A model generated the notes under the pieces. The model did no database searches. It was not told where the DNA came from and saw only the letters and a list, made by a program, of their open reading frames with translations. A DNA stretch of 64,000 nucleotides from Streptomyces tsukubensis (GTDB lineage: Bacteria; Actinomycetota; Actinomycetes; Streptomycetales; Streptomycetaceae): positions 4,092,001 to 4,156,000 of the forward strand of contig NZ_CP045178.1 of assembly GCF_009296025.1 (NCBI RefSeq). Direction: 5' to 3'. Both the position numbers and the translations under genes were made by a program. Of the stretch, positions 25,997 through 33,199 are shown piece by piece (the first letter of the stretch is position 1; every line of letters starts with the position of its first letter).

Positions 25997-26803
25997 TCAG
26001 GCGGCTTTCCGATGCTCCGCCCAGCGTCGGGAGGCATCACGGATTCCAGCCGTCCACGGGTCCGGGTCAGTGCCCGCAATCTCTTCCCACATGTTCACGG
26101 TCGCCAGCGCGAAAGCCGTGACGGCTGCGGGTGGTGCCGCTTGCCACGCCGGAATTCGGGCCGCCCACCTCTCCGCCGACCGGGGGTCGTGCTTGCCCGC
26201 TGCCATGAGCCACACGACCCAATAGGCAGCGTCCAGCCATGCCGCACCGCGTGAAGCCCACGCCCAGTCAACGAGATAGGCGGGGCCGTCCACCATGGCG
26301 TTCTCGTTGTTCAGGTCCGAGTGAACCAGCGAGTTGCCCGCGAAATGAGCCACGTCAGACGGCTTGGCCACGTAGGACGCTAGGCGCTGTTCCATGTGCC
26401 GCAACTCGATATCGGGGCAGGCGACCTCCCCGAGTCGGCAGAGAAGGTCAGCCACCTTCGGAAGGTCCGGGGATGCGGGCGAGTAGTCCGCGTGGTGGCC
26501 GTCCAGCGCTTCAAAGCCCAAGAGCACCCATCCGGCTTCTTCCAGCTGCCAGCGAAGGGCGGGCGCGATGCCGCGAAGATATGGGTTGACCTCAGCTTCT
26601 CGGCGCTGCGTCCATACGCGTTTGTGGTCGGATCGCAGACCCTTCACGAAAAAGGACCCGTTGCCTGTGAATACGCGCGCAGCGATTTCGCTATTGAACC
26701 CCTGGCTTACCGTCTCGGCTTTGCTGATTTCTCCGGCGCGAGACTCGACGCCAGCCAGCACGGCGGGCGGTAGATCATCGAATGACATTCGCTCAGTTGC
26801 CAC
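25997..26803 (-). CDS. Aminoglycoside-phosphotransferase (APH)-fold kinase, probable RiPP tailoring or self-protection enzyme
   Basis: 268 aa from GTG 26803 (ATG 26788 is an alternative). APH family hallmarks: ATP-binding Lys in FFVKGLRSD (~K54), catalytic loop LVHSDLNNEN (H161, D163, N168; usual form HGDLxxxN) and the metal-binding VDWAWA (D179). A WVLLGFEALDGHHADYSP hinge is typical. It is the last gene of a run transcribed with the radical SAM and peptide genes, 84 bp after the peptide stop. In this context it may phosphorylate the modified peptide or its maturation intermediate; it could also be a resistance kinase. Substrate not known. Confidence 0.82.
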   Translation of the reverse strand: MATERMSFDDLPPAVLAGVESRAGEISKAETVSQGFNSEIAARVFTGNGSFFVKGLRSDHKRVWTQRREAEVNPYLRGIAPALRWQLEEAGWVLLGFEALDGHHADYSPASPDLPKVADLLCRLGEVACPDIELRHMEQRLASYVAKPSDVAHFAGNSLVHSDLNNENAMVDGPAYLVDWAWASRGAAWLDAAYWVVWLMAAGKHDPRSAERWAARIPAWQAAPPAAVTAFALATVNMWEEIAGTDPDPWTAGIRDASRRWAEHRKAA

Positions 26804-26887
26804 GGTCCCCAGACTACGACGCCCGTACGGGTCCCGCAGCGGCGAACGCCGCGAGATCCGTACGGAGTTGAACAGACCACCCGCACC

Positions 26888-27064
26888 CTACTGGTACGGG
26901 TTGTCGTCGTTGCACCCCGGCGTGGTGCCTTCGGTCAGCGACTCCACGTCATCCACGATGACCAGCCCTGCCGGTTCCGGGGCCTTCGGCGGGACAGCCG
27001 GGACCGGAACCAGTCCGAGAGCAGGGAAGGGACGGGGCTCGATTTCGACGGCTACAGCGCTCAC
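26888..27064 (-). CDS. Candidate RiPP precursor peptide (58 aa)
   Basis: Read directly from the minus strand. The GTG start (27064-27062) overlaps the TGA of the radical SAM gene as GTGA, with GGAG about ten bases upstream, so it is translationally coupled. The peptide begins MSAVAVEIEPRPFPALGL, has a Pro/Val/Ala-rich middle (residues 10-33), an acidic stretch VIVDDVESLTEG (35-46) and ends TTPGCNDDNPYQ with a single Cys51. Size, leader-like N-terminus, compact polar C-terminus with Cys/Asn/Asp/Tyr, and position next to a SPASM enzyme fit a precursor. I do not recognise the core motif. It is easily missed by gene callers. Confidence 0.8.
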   Translation of the reverse strand: MSAVAVEIEPRPFPALGLVPVPAVPPKAPEPAGLVIVDDVESLTEGTTPGCNDDNPYQ

Positions 27065-28182
27065 GCTGCATCATCTCCATTTCCGTGTTGGCAGTAGGTA
27101 TTCAGTGGTGCCTTCGCTTCCTGGTAAGCCTTGGCTAGCGGCCGACAGACCCGGCACGAAGCCGAGAGTTGGCAGCCGCTACAGCCACCGGAGCGAAGCA
27201 TTTGGGCATCTGCGATATCGGGCAGACGCAATAGACCGCCCAGACCCTCAGCCATAAGGCTTATGGGATTCTCCCGTCCGATCTTGCACATGGTGGCGAA
27301 CCCGTGGGGGTCCACATGGAAAAAGGTGTGCCCTGCCGGGCATCCTTGGAAGACCGTGGACTTGTCCAGCAGTCCGGGCGCTTGAGCGGCGAGCGGTTCG
27401 GCGCTACCGTCATAGGTCGGGGAAATGTTCGAGTATTCCGTGTACGCCTGTGCGTACTCCTCCGCGATTTCCCGCATTGCGGCTATCTCGTGGGCATTGT
27501 GCTTGGTGATGATCAGCACAAGCTCAAGGGGGATGCCTGATTCTTTGGCGTCCTTGATCCCCTTCATGAGCAGTTTGTACGCACCGGGCTTGCGTGTAAG
27601 GGAATCGAAGCTCTCAGCGGTCGCACCGTAGAGAGATACCGCAACCTTGTGCGGCCTCATTGACGAGAGCAGTTCGATTACGTCCGGCCGGTGCAGACGA
27701 GATCCGTTCGTCAGAATCTCGATGAGCATTCCGAGACCGTAGGCGTAGCGGTAGGAGTGCGCGAAGTCCCGGTCAATGGTGGGCTCCCCACCCGTGAATT
27801 GCAGCCACAACACACCCGCATCCCGGAGCATCAAGAGCAGCCGCTCTTTCTCCTCGCGCGGAAGCCCTTCAAATTTGCGCTCCGCCAAATAGCAGTGCTC
27901 GCAATTGAAGTTGCACCCCTTGTTGATCTCCCACGTGGCGCGGCTGTAGTTCAGCGGAGTGAGGGGGCGAACCAGCACGTTGCCGTTGGCGCGCTGCCCG
28001 GCAAGGTCGATGCCCCATGCCTGTCGGGCAGCGTCGGCCAGCCAACCGGGCACCTCACGGCGGTCGTCCACGGCACCGGCTAGCTCTTGGTGCATGGCGC
28101 GCGGGATCTGCATTCCCTTACGCGCACCTGGGCGCGCAATGACGAACTTCTCGCCCTGCGGACTGGCGATCACCTGGTGCAT
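27061..28182 (-). CDS. Radical SAM/SPASM peptide-modifying enzyme
   Basis: 373 aa from ATG 28182 with GGAGG seven bases upstream. The 4Fe-4S/SAM motif is C90-NFN-C94-EH-C97, followed by FTGGEP (131-134). The C-terminal SPASM domain is complete: C281-x12-G-x4-C299, then C334-x2-C337-x5-C343-x2-C346 and C364, enough for two auxiliary clusters. About 85 residues precede the core and could hold a peptide-recognition fold. Enzymes of this architecture install thioether, C-C or other crosslinks in RiPPs or mature enzymes. It is the first gene of a run with the peptide and APH genes. The crosslink type cannot be predicted. Confidence 0.92.
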   Translation of the reverse strand: MHQVIASPQGEKFVIARPGARKGMQIPRAMHQELAGAVDDRREVPGWLADAARQAWGIDLAGQRANGNVLVRPLTPLNYSRATWEINKGCNFNCEHCYLAERKFEGLPREEKERLLLMLRDAGVLWLQFTGGEPTIDRDFAHSYRYAYGLGMLIEILTNGSRLHRPDVIELLSSMRPHKVAVSLYGATAESFDSLTRKPGAYKLLMKGIKDAKESGIPLELVLIITKHNAHEIAAMREIAEEYAQAYTEYSNISPTYDGSAEPLAAQAPGLLDKSTVFQGCPAGHTFFHVDPHGFATMCKIGRENPISLMAEGLGGLLRLPDIADAQMLRSGGCSGCQLSASCRVCRPLAKAYQEAKAPLNTYCQHGNGDDAA

Positions 28183-28510
28183 AAAGGATCCTCCGTCGCT
28201 GGTTCCCCACTCGGCTTCGGCTGTCCAGTTACGCAGCCGGGCGGGCGTTTGTTGCCAGACTTCGCTTTTCCGTCACGCGAAGTCGGGCCCCGCTGTCGGT
28301 TGAGTTCCGGCCGTGATGGTGATGAGCGCGACCAGCTCGGCAACGCCGTCCGTGGTCCGGGGCTCCTTGGTGCCTGATCCATCGCTGTGAGTCCTTCGTG
28401 CCGTCGTGGTGCAGTGCAACCGGAACTACACCCACAGTGACCCGACAGGCGTACGCTCAACAGGCCTGGAGGCTTTCCAAACCATCTGGAAAGACAGGGA
28501 GTTGGGACAC
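28183..28510. other. Divergent promoter region between radical SAM and XRE genes
   Basis: 328 bases with no gene on either strand that I can support. It should hold the promoters of both the peptide operon and the XRE/DUF397 operon. The clearest element is the palindrome at 28473-28493. Confidence 0.6.
28473..28493. promoter_or_regulatory. Probable XRE operator
   Basis: CTTTCCA-AACCATC-TGGAAAG is a perfect 7-bp inverted repeat ending 17 bp before the XRE start codon. Binding there would block translation initiation or transcription of the regulator gene, so autoregulation is likely. Confidence 0.5.
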
Positions 28511-29341
28511 ATGAGCGAACTGCCGTCCGATCGGGGCAGCGAGCCCGCCAACGGCCTTGAGTGGTTCGGGCGAGAGCTTGAGGCCGCCTTGATCCACCAG
28601 GGGGCTAGCCAGCGCCAACTAGCCGATGCCACCGGCTACAAAGAGCCGTACGTGAGCAAGGTCAAGAACGGCAAGGCCATGCCGTCCCCAGCCTTCGCCG
28701 AAGGCTGTGACCGCTTCTTCAACACCTCGGGGTACTTCGCCCGGCTTCTCATCCGGATCAGCGAAAACGGGCACCCTGGCTGGTTCGTCCCGTACATCAA
28801 CTTGGAGAAGCAGGCCAGCCAGATTGAGGACTACTCCAACGGTCTGATCATGGGCATGTTGCAGACGTGGGAGTACGCGGAAGCTACGTTCCGGGCCACC
28901 TTCCCGTACGAGGCTGACGACCAGATCAAGACCAGAGTGGAAGCCCGCTTGGCCCGACGTGAGGTCCTGGAGCGCGAGGCTCCGCCCCTGCTCTGGGTAA
29001 TCCTTCACGAAGCGACCTTGCGCACGGTGGTCGGCAGCCGGGCCGTCATGGCTGACCAGCTCCGCCAGCTTGCCGCCGACGCAGGAAAACCCCACGTCAC
29101 GGTTCAAGTTCTTCGCTCCAAGACGGGTGCCCCCGCGTCCGGTACACCCTTTACGCTGCTTACACCAGACGACGGGGCAACAGTCCTGTACACAGAGGCC
29201 ATGGGGCAGGGACACGTGACGGACTCCGCGCAGTCGGTCAGCCACGGACGCGCAACGTTTGAGCGTCTGCGGGCATCCGCACGCGACCCCGAAGAGTCCG
29301 TGGCTCTGATTCGTGAGATCGCGGAGGAGTACCACAAATGA
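28511..29341 (+). CDS. XRE family regulator with DUF5753
   Basis: 276 aa from ATG 28511; a GTG-initiated extension upstream lacks a ribosome site. The HTH is GRELEAALIHQGASQRQLADATGYKEPYVSKVKNGKAMPSPAFAEGCDRFF (residues ~20-70). The DUF5753 part has SNGLIMGMLQTWEYAEATF and LLWVILHEATLRTVVGSRAVMADQL. Its stop overlaps the DUF397 start (ATGA). It is divergent from the radical SAM/peptide operon and is the obvious candidate regulator for it. It is only distantly similar to the XRE protein at 4872-5753. Confidence 0.88.
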   Translation: MSELPSDRGSEPANGLEWFGRELEAALIHQGASQRQLADATGYKEPYVSKVKNGKAMPSPAFAEGCDRFFNTSGYFARLLIRISENGHPGWFVPYINLEKQASQIEDYSNGLIMGMLQTWEYAEATFRATFPYEADDQIKTRVEARLARREVLEREAPPLLWVILHEATLRTVVGSRAVMADQLRQLAADAGKPHVTVQVLRSKTGAPASGTPFTLLTPDDGATVLYTEAMGQGHVTDSAQSVSHGRATFERLRASARDPEESVALIREIAEEYHK

Positions 29342-29550
29342 GCAGCACGCACGGCCCCCAGCCTGACCAGTGGGTCAAGAGCACGTACAGCGACGGAAAC
29401 GGCGGCCAGTGCATCGAGTGGGCCCCGGAGCACACGGCCGTCACGGGTGAGTTCCTGGTCCGTGACTCCAAGGACCCGAACGGGCCTCACCTGAACCTGA
29501 CCCGCGAAGGCTTCGCCGGACTGGTCGCCTTCGCCAAGGACCACGGCTGA
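29338..29550 (+). CDS. DUF397 domain protein
   Basis: 70 aa. Contains WVKSTYSDGNGGQCIEWAPE and FLVRDSKDPNGPHLNLTREGFAGLVAFAKDHG, the complete DUF397 pattern. Start overlaps the XRE stop by four bases, so it is translationally coupled. It is the partner of the XRE regulator, as at 4674-4868. Confidence 0.9.
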   Translation: MSSTHGPQPDQWVKSTYSDGNGGQCIEWAPEHTAVTGEFLVRDSKDPNGPHLNLTREGFAGLVAFAKDHG

Positions 29551-29574
29551 CCTGCCGACCGGCAACCCGGACCT

Positions 29575-29612
29575 GAGCCCGGCCATTCCTCCTTTTCGGA
29601 GCGGCGGGGCTC
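29575..29612. terminator. Probable terminator after the DUF397 gene
   Basis: GAGCCC-GGCC ... GCGGCGGGGCTC can pair as an imperfect GC-rich hairpin 24 bp after the stop. Confidence 0.45.
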
Positions 29613-29674
29613 TTCGCTACCCAGCGTGAAATTTTTGGGGCTCGCCGGCGAAAAATCCTTAGTAGGGTCGGGAA

Positions 29675-29714
29675 GGGGGAGCGCGACGGTTGCCTATGCG
29701 ACGAGCGCTCCCCC
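29675..29714. repeat. Inverted repeat at the insertion junction
   Basis: GGGGGAGCGC (29675-29684) and GCGCTCCCCC (29705-29714) are perfect complements around a 20-bp centre. It lies 23 bp from the edge of the 309-bp direct repeat, inside the 3' extension of the truncated gene. It could be a terminator, a crossover site or the recombinase-binding arms of an old attachment site. Confidence 0.55.
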
Positions 29715-30125
29715 TGGGGGAGTCGTCACAAGCTCTTTGGACCACACCGTCGAGACCACCTCGGGCAGCCCCGCCGCGTCGACGAGGCCCACGCCCTCGG
29801 GGACCGGCAGCAGCTGCCCCGCGGGGACGGCGACCTTCTCCGCGTACCCGCCGCCGCCGAGCAGCGCGCACATCTCGTCGCCGACGGACCAGCCGCTCAC
29901 CCCGGTGCCGAGGGCGGCGATACGCCCCGACACCTCAAGGCCGGGGTAGGCGGAAGCGCCCGGCGGCGGCTCGTAGAAACCCTGCCGCTGCATCAGATCG
30001 GCCCGGTTGACGGCGCTCGCCGCCACCTCGACCAGAACTTCGCCCTCGGCGGGCACCGGCTCGGGCACCTCGGACCAGACGAGTACGTCGGGTCCGCCAG
30101 GTTCGGAAATCGTGATCGCATACAT
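29694..30125 (-). pseudogene. Truncated quinone oxidoreductase (5' copy)
   Basis: 143 codons. Residues 1-26 (MYAITISEPGGPDVLVWSEV...) are related to but different from the intact copy at 24949-25926. Residues about 27-129 are the same DNA apart from one base. After STVWS the frame runs into unrelated sequence (KELVTTPPGGALVA) and stops. The NADPH-binding half is missing, so it should be inactive. It sits 21 bp from the K+ channel gene, probably the original position of the resident gene's 5' end. Confidence 0.88.
29737..30045. repeat. 309-bp direct repeat, copy 2
   Basis: Second copy of 25538-25846 at a constant offset of 4199 bp, with one mismatch. Both copies are in the same orientation within homologous reading frames. 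Confidence 0.9.
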
Positions 30126-30146
30126 ATCCGCGAGGCTACTCGGACC

Positions 30147-31238
30147 TCACGGAAGCGGCCGGATGTGCGGAGCCATGGGGGAATTCGGAGTGGCCCTGAC
30201 GATGGTGATGAGCCGGTCGGTCAACTGGAGTTTCTCGACCGCGGGATCGTCGTAGCCGAGCACCCTGTGCCCCCGGATGACACTGACCACCAGGTCGCTG
30301 GTGTCCCTGGCACGCAACCCCACCTCGGCCTTTATGACCGGGCGTTCGACCAGGTCGAGCCCCGTGCCCTGCTGGATCAGGTCCTCAAGCACCATGCCCG
30401 CGCTCGGGCTGAGCACCGAGAGCCCCAGCAGCCGCCCCGCGGCGCTCGCACTGGTGATGACGGCGTCGGCGCCCGACTGGCGCAGCAGCGGCGCGTTCTC
30501 CTCCTCGCGCACCGCGGCGACGATGTGCGCGGTCCGGTTGAGCTGACGTGCGGTGAGCGCCACCAGTACCGCCGTGTCGTCGCGCTGCGTGGCGATGATT
30601 ATCTGCCGTGCCTTGCTGACCTCCGCGCGGACGAGGACGTCGCTGCGGGTGGCATCGCCTATGACCCCGACGAACCCCTCCGCTGTGGCCACCTCGATGA
30701 CCTTGCCGCTGGGGTCGACCACGACCACCTGTTCCTTCGACAGACCGGTGGCGAGGACGGTCTGAATAGCCGAGCGGCCCTTCGTACCGAAGCCGACGAC
30801 GACGGTGTGATCGCGCAAGTTGGACCTCCAGCGGTTCAGCCGCCATTCCTCCCGGGTGCGTTCGGTGAGGACTTCGAGAGTGGTACCGACCAGGATGATC
30901 AGGAAGATCACGCGTAGCGGTGTGACCACGAGGATATTGATGAGCCTGGCGCCGTCGCTGACCGGGACGATGTCGCCGTACCCCGTGGTGGAGAGGGTGA
31001 CGGTCGCGTAGTAGAACGCGTCCAGCATGTCGACGTGGTGGTCGGAGTTGTCGCCGTAGCCGTCCCGTCCGAAGTAGACGAGGAAGGCCGTGGCCAGCAG
31101 GACGGCACCGGCCATCAGCAGCCGTTTGGCGACCTGGCGCAGCGGCTTCTCCACCACCCGGCGCGGGAGCTTCACCCGGGTCGTGACCAGTTGTTCTTCC
31201 GCCTTGCGCGCGATGGCGTCATGTCCGGGGAGTTTCAC
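30147..31238 (-). CDS. Potassium channel with RCK/TrkA-N domain
   Basis: 363 aa from GTG 31238, which overlaps the moeA stop as GTGA. Two transmembrane helices flank a pore with the selectivity filter TTGYGD (LSTTGYGDIVP). The second helix VTPLRVIFLIILVGTTLEVL is followed by a cytoplasmic RCK domain (HTVVVGFGTKGRSAI ... VVVDPSGKVIEVATAEGFVGVIGDATRSDVL) that binds nucleotides or ions and gates the pore, and a second TrkA_C-like part. Similar in layout to MthK-type 2TM channels. The start codon lies inside a parS site. Confidence 0.92.
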   Translation of the reverse strand: MKLPGHDAIARKAEEQLVTTRVKLPRRVVEKPLRQVAKRLLMAGAVLLATAFLVYFGRDGYGDNSDHHVDMLDAFYYATVTLSTTGYGDIVPVSDGARLINILVVTPLRVIFLIILVGTTLEVLTERTREEWRLNRWRSNLRDHTVVVGFGTKGRSAIQTVLATGLSKEQVVVVDPSGKVIEVATAEGFVGVIGDATRSDVLVRAEVSKARQIIIATQRDDTAVLVALTARQLNRTAHIVAAVREEENAPLLRQSGADAVITSASAAGRLLGLSVLSPSAGMVLEDLIQQGTGLDLVERPVIKAEVGLRARDTSDLVVSVIRGHRVLGYDDPAVEKLQLTDRLITIVRATPNSPMAPHIRPLP

Positions 31239-31245
31239 GTGAAAC
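31232..31245. other. parS: parS centromere site
   Basis: GTTTCACGTGAAAC is a perfect 14-bp palindrome identical to the Streptomyces parS consensus. It is bound by ParB for origin segregation and is normally clustered around oriC. Here it overlaps the moeA stop and the GTG start of the channel gene. It independently places the window in the origin-proximal part of the chromosome. Confidence 0.9.
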
Positions 31246-33199
31246 CACCGCCGATCCAGGGCAGATCGAGGATCTCCAGCGCCCGACCCGCCGGTGCCCC
31301 GCCGCGCGGCACCACCGCGAGCCCTTCGGCGACCGCGATACCGCGCAGCATGGCGGGACCGTTGTAGCGCAGAACCTCGGCCTCGTCGGCACGGAACGTG
31401 ACAGGTACGAGCCGGGTGTCGTACGGGTGCCCGTGCGTGCCCTCGCGCACCACGGCCCGGTACGGCTCCGCCGGGGCGCGCCCCGCCAGCCGCCGCAGCA
31501 GCGGTTCCGCCAGCGTCAGCAGCCCCGATACGGCCGCCAGCGGATTCCCGGGCAGACCGACCAGGTGCTGTCCTGGCGCGACGGCCGCCAGCAGCATCGG
31601 GTGCCCCGGCCGTACCGCGACCCCGTCGACCAGCAGCTCCGCGCCGATGCGGCGCAACACCGGGTGGACATGGTCGAGCGGACCGGCCGCGGTGCCGCCG
31701 GTGGTGACGATCAAATCGGCCTCGCTCTCCGTGATGGCCCGGTGCAGGAGCTCCGCGTCGTCGCCGAGCCGGCGTACGGCGGTGACCTCCGCGCCCAGCG
31801 CCCGCAGCCACGGCGGGAGCATCGGGCCGAGAGCGTCCCTGATCAGGCCGTCCTCCGGCAGACCCGAGGTCAGCAGCTCGTCGCCGAGTACGAGGATCTC
31901 AGCCGTGGGGCGCGGGAACACCGCGAGGGTGTCGTAACCGGCCGCGGCGGCGAGCCCCAGCACGGCCGGGGTCACCAGCGCTCCGTCGGACAGCAGTTGG
32001 TCGCCCGAGCGGCACTCCTGCCCGCGCAGCCTGATCTCCTGCCCCTGCACCACGTCCCGGCGGGCGTGCAGCCTGCCATTGTCATCGGCGAGACCGTGTT
32101 CGCTGCGGATGACGGCGGTCGCCTCGGCGGGGATGCGCGCACCGGTCGCGATCCGTACGGCCTCCCCGTCGGCGAGCGGCAGCGGCTTGGTCTGCCCCGC
32201 CAGCACACCGCCGCCGTCCCTGACCGCCCAGGGGCCGGGACCCGCGACGGCCCAGCCGTCCATGGCGGAGGTGTCGAAGGGCGGCAGATCGGTGAGGGCG
32301 GTGAGCGGCGCGGCCAGCACCAGGCCGAGGGTCGACTCCAGCGGGCGCGGGGGCGGGGTACGTACCGAGGCGGTCCGTGCGACCACGCGCCTGGCGGCCA
32401 GGTCCGCGATGTCCCGCGCCTCGTCCCAGGGGACGGCACGGTGGGTCGTCTCCGGGCGGGGCTTTTCCGAGTCTGTCTTTTCGGGGTCTGTCGTTTCGGG
32501 GACTGTCTTTTCCGGGCGGGTCTTCTCCGGCTGGCCCTTCTCCGGGCGGGTCTTCTCCGGGCGGGTCTTTTCCGACTGGTGGCCCGCCGGATCATCCGGG
32601 GTCGCCGATACGCCCTGTGCGCCCTGTGTGCCTGGTGCGCCTGGTGCGCCCTGTGCGCCTGGTGCCGGGGGCTCGTCGGATGTTTGCGATGTCCTCGGTG
32701 TTCGTGATGGACCCGGCCTGCGGTCGCCCCGCCGGTCGTCGGGGGTTGGCCCTTCGGGGGCGCCGGAGTCATGGGCCCGGGGGCCGGGAGCCCCGGTGGC
32801 GTCATTGTCCCGACCGGGCTTGGCGGCCGCGTCGGGGCGCACCCCGGCATCGCCCGCGCCCAGGTTCATGTCGTACCAACCGTCGTCCCAGTCGTGCCAA
32901 CCGTCGCGGCCATCACGGTCGCCGCGACCACTGCGGTCACCGCGGTCACTGCGGTCACTGCGGTCACTGCGGTCATGGTGGTCACCGCGGTCACTGCGGT
33001 CATGGTGGTCACCGCGGTCCGCTCCGGGTGCCGGGCTCGCGTCGGTCGGCGCCCCGTCGGACTGACGGGTGCCGTCGGACTGACGGGTGCCGTCGGACCG
33101 CGAGGTGGCGGCGCCCCGCGTGGAGCGCCCCGTTCCGTTGGCCAGGGCCAACGCCTGCTCAAGCTCGGCTTCGGTGTCCCGGGCGCCTGGGCCGCTCAT
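31235..33199 (-). CDS. moeA: Molybdopterin molybdenumtransferase MoeA with a long low-complexity N-terminus
   Basis: 654 aa, about 250 more than usual. The canonical part starts near residue 255 (VPWDEARDIADLAARRVV) and includes DLPPFDTSAMDGWAV, VRIATGARIPAEATAVI, the MoCF motif ADLIVTTGGTAAGPLDHVHPVLRRIGAE and LVGLPGNPLAAVSGLLTL. It inserts molybdate into adenylated molybdopterin. The extension holds His/Asp/Arg/Ser repeats (DRSDRGDHHDRSD) and a PEKTR-type tandem array. ATGA and GTGA overlaps link it to the mobA-like gene upstream and the channel gene downstream. Confidence 0.88.
   Translation of the reverse strand: MSGPGARDTEAELEQALALANGTGRSTRGAATSRSDGTRQSDGTRQSDGAPTDASPAPGADRGDHHDRSDRGDHHDRSDRSDRSDRGDRSGRGDRDGRDGWHDWDDGWYDMNLGAGDAGVRPDAAAKPGRDNDATGAPGPRAHDSGAPEGPTPDDRRGDRRPGPSRTPRTSQTSDEPPAPGAQGAPGAPGTQGAQGVSATPDDPAGHQSEKTRPEKTRPEKGQPEKTRPEKTVPETTDPEKTDSEKPRPETTHRAVPWDEARDIADLAARRVVARTASVRTPPPRPLESTLGLVLAAPLTALTDLPPFDTSAMDGWAVAGPGPWAVRDGGGVLAGQTKPLPLADGEAVRIATGARIPAEATAVIRSEHGLADDNGRLHARRDVVQGQEIRLRGQECRSGDQLLSDGALVTPAVLGLAAAAGYDTLAVFPRPTAEILVLGDELLTSGLPEDGLIRDALGPMLPPWLRALGAEVTAVRRLGDDAELLHRAITESEADLIVTTGGTAAGPLDHVHPVLRRIGAELLVDGVAVRPGHPMLLAAVAPGQHLVGLPGNPLAAVSGLLTLAEPLLRRLAGRAPAEPYRAVVREGTHGHPYDTRLVPVTFRADEAEVLRYNGPAMLRGIAVAEGLAVVPRGGAPAGRALEILDLPWIGGGFT

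Larger units (their letters stand above)
25538..29736. mobile_element. 4.2-kb lower-GC insertion bounded by a duplicated gene segment
   Basis: The stretch between the 309-bp repeats carries a phosphotransferase, a peptide gene, a radical SAM gene and an XRE/DUF397 pair. Composition looks clearly less GC-rich than the flanks. Without the insert, the truncated 5' copy at 29694-30125 would join the 3' part at 25537, restoring a normal gene 21 bp from the K+ channel gene. No integrase, transposase or replication gene is visible. It may be a degenerate integrative element or a single-crossover insertion of a circular DNA. The exact outer limits are uncertain by the repeat length. Confidence 0.65.

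Noticed and set aside
25847..29736. Integrase, transposase or plasmid replication gene within the insert
   Set aside because: I looked at both strands and found only the APH, peptide, rSAM, XRE and DUF397 genes.
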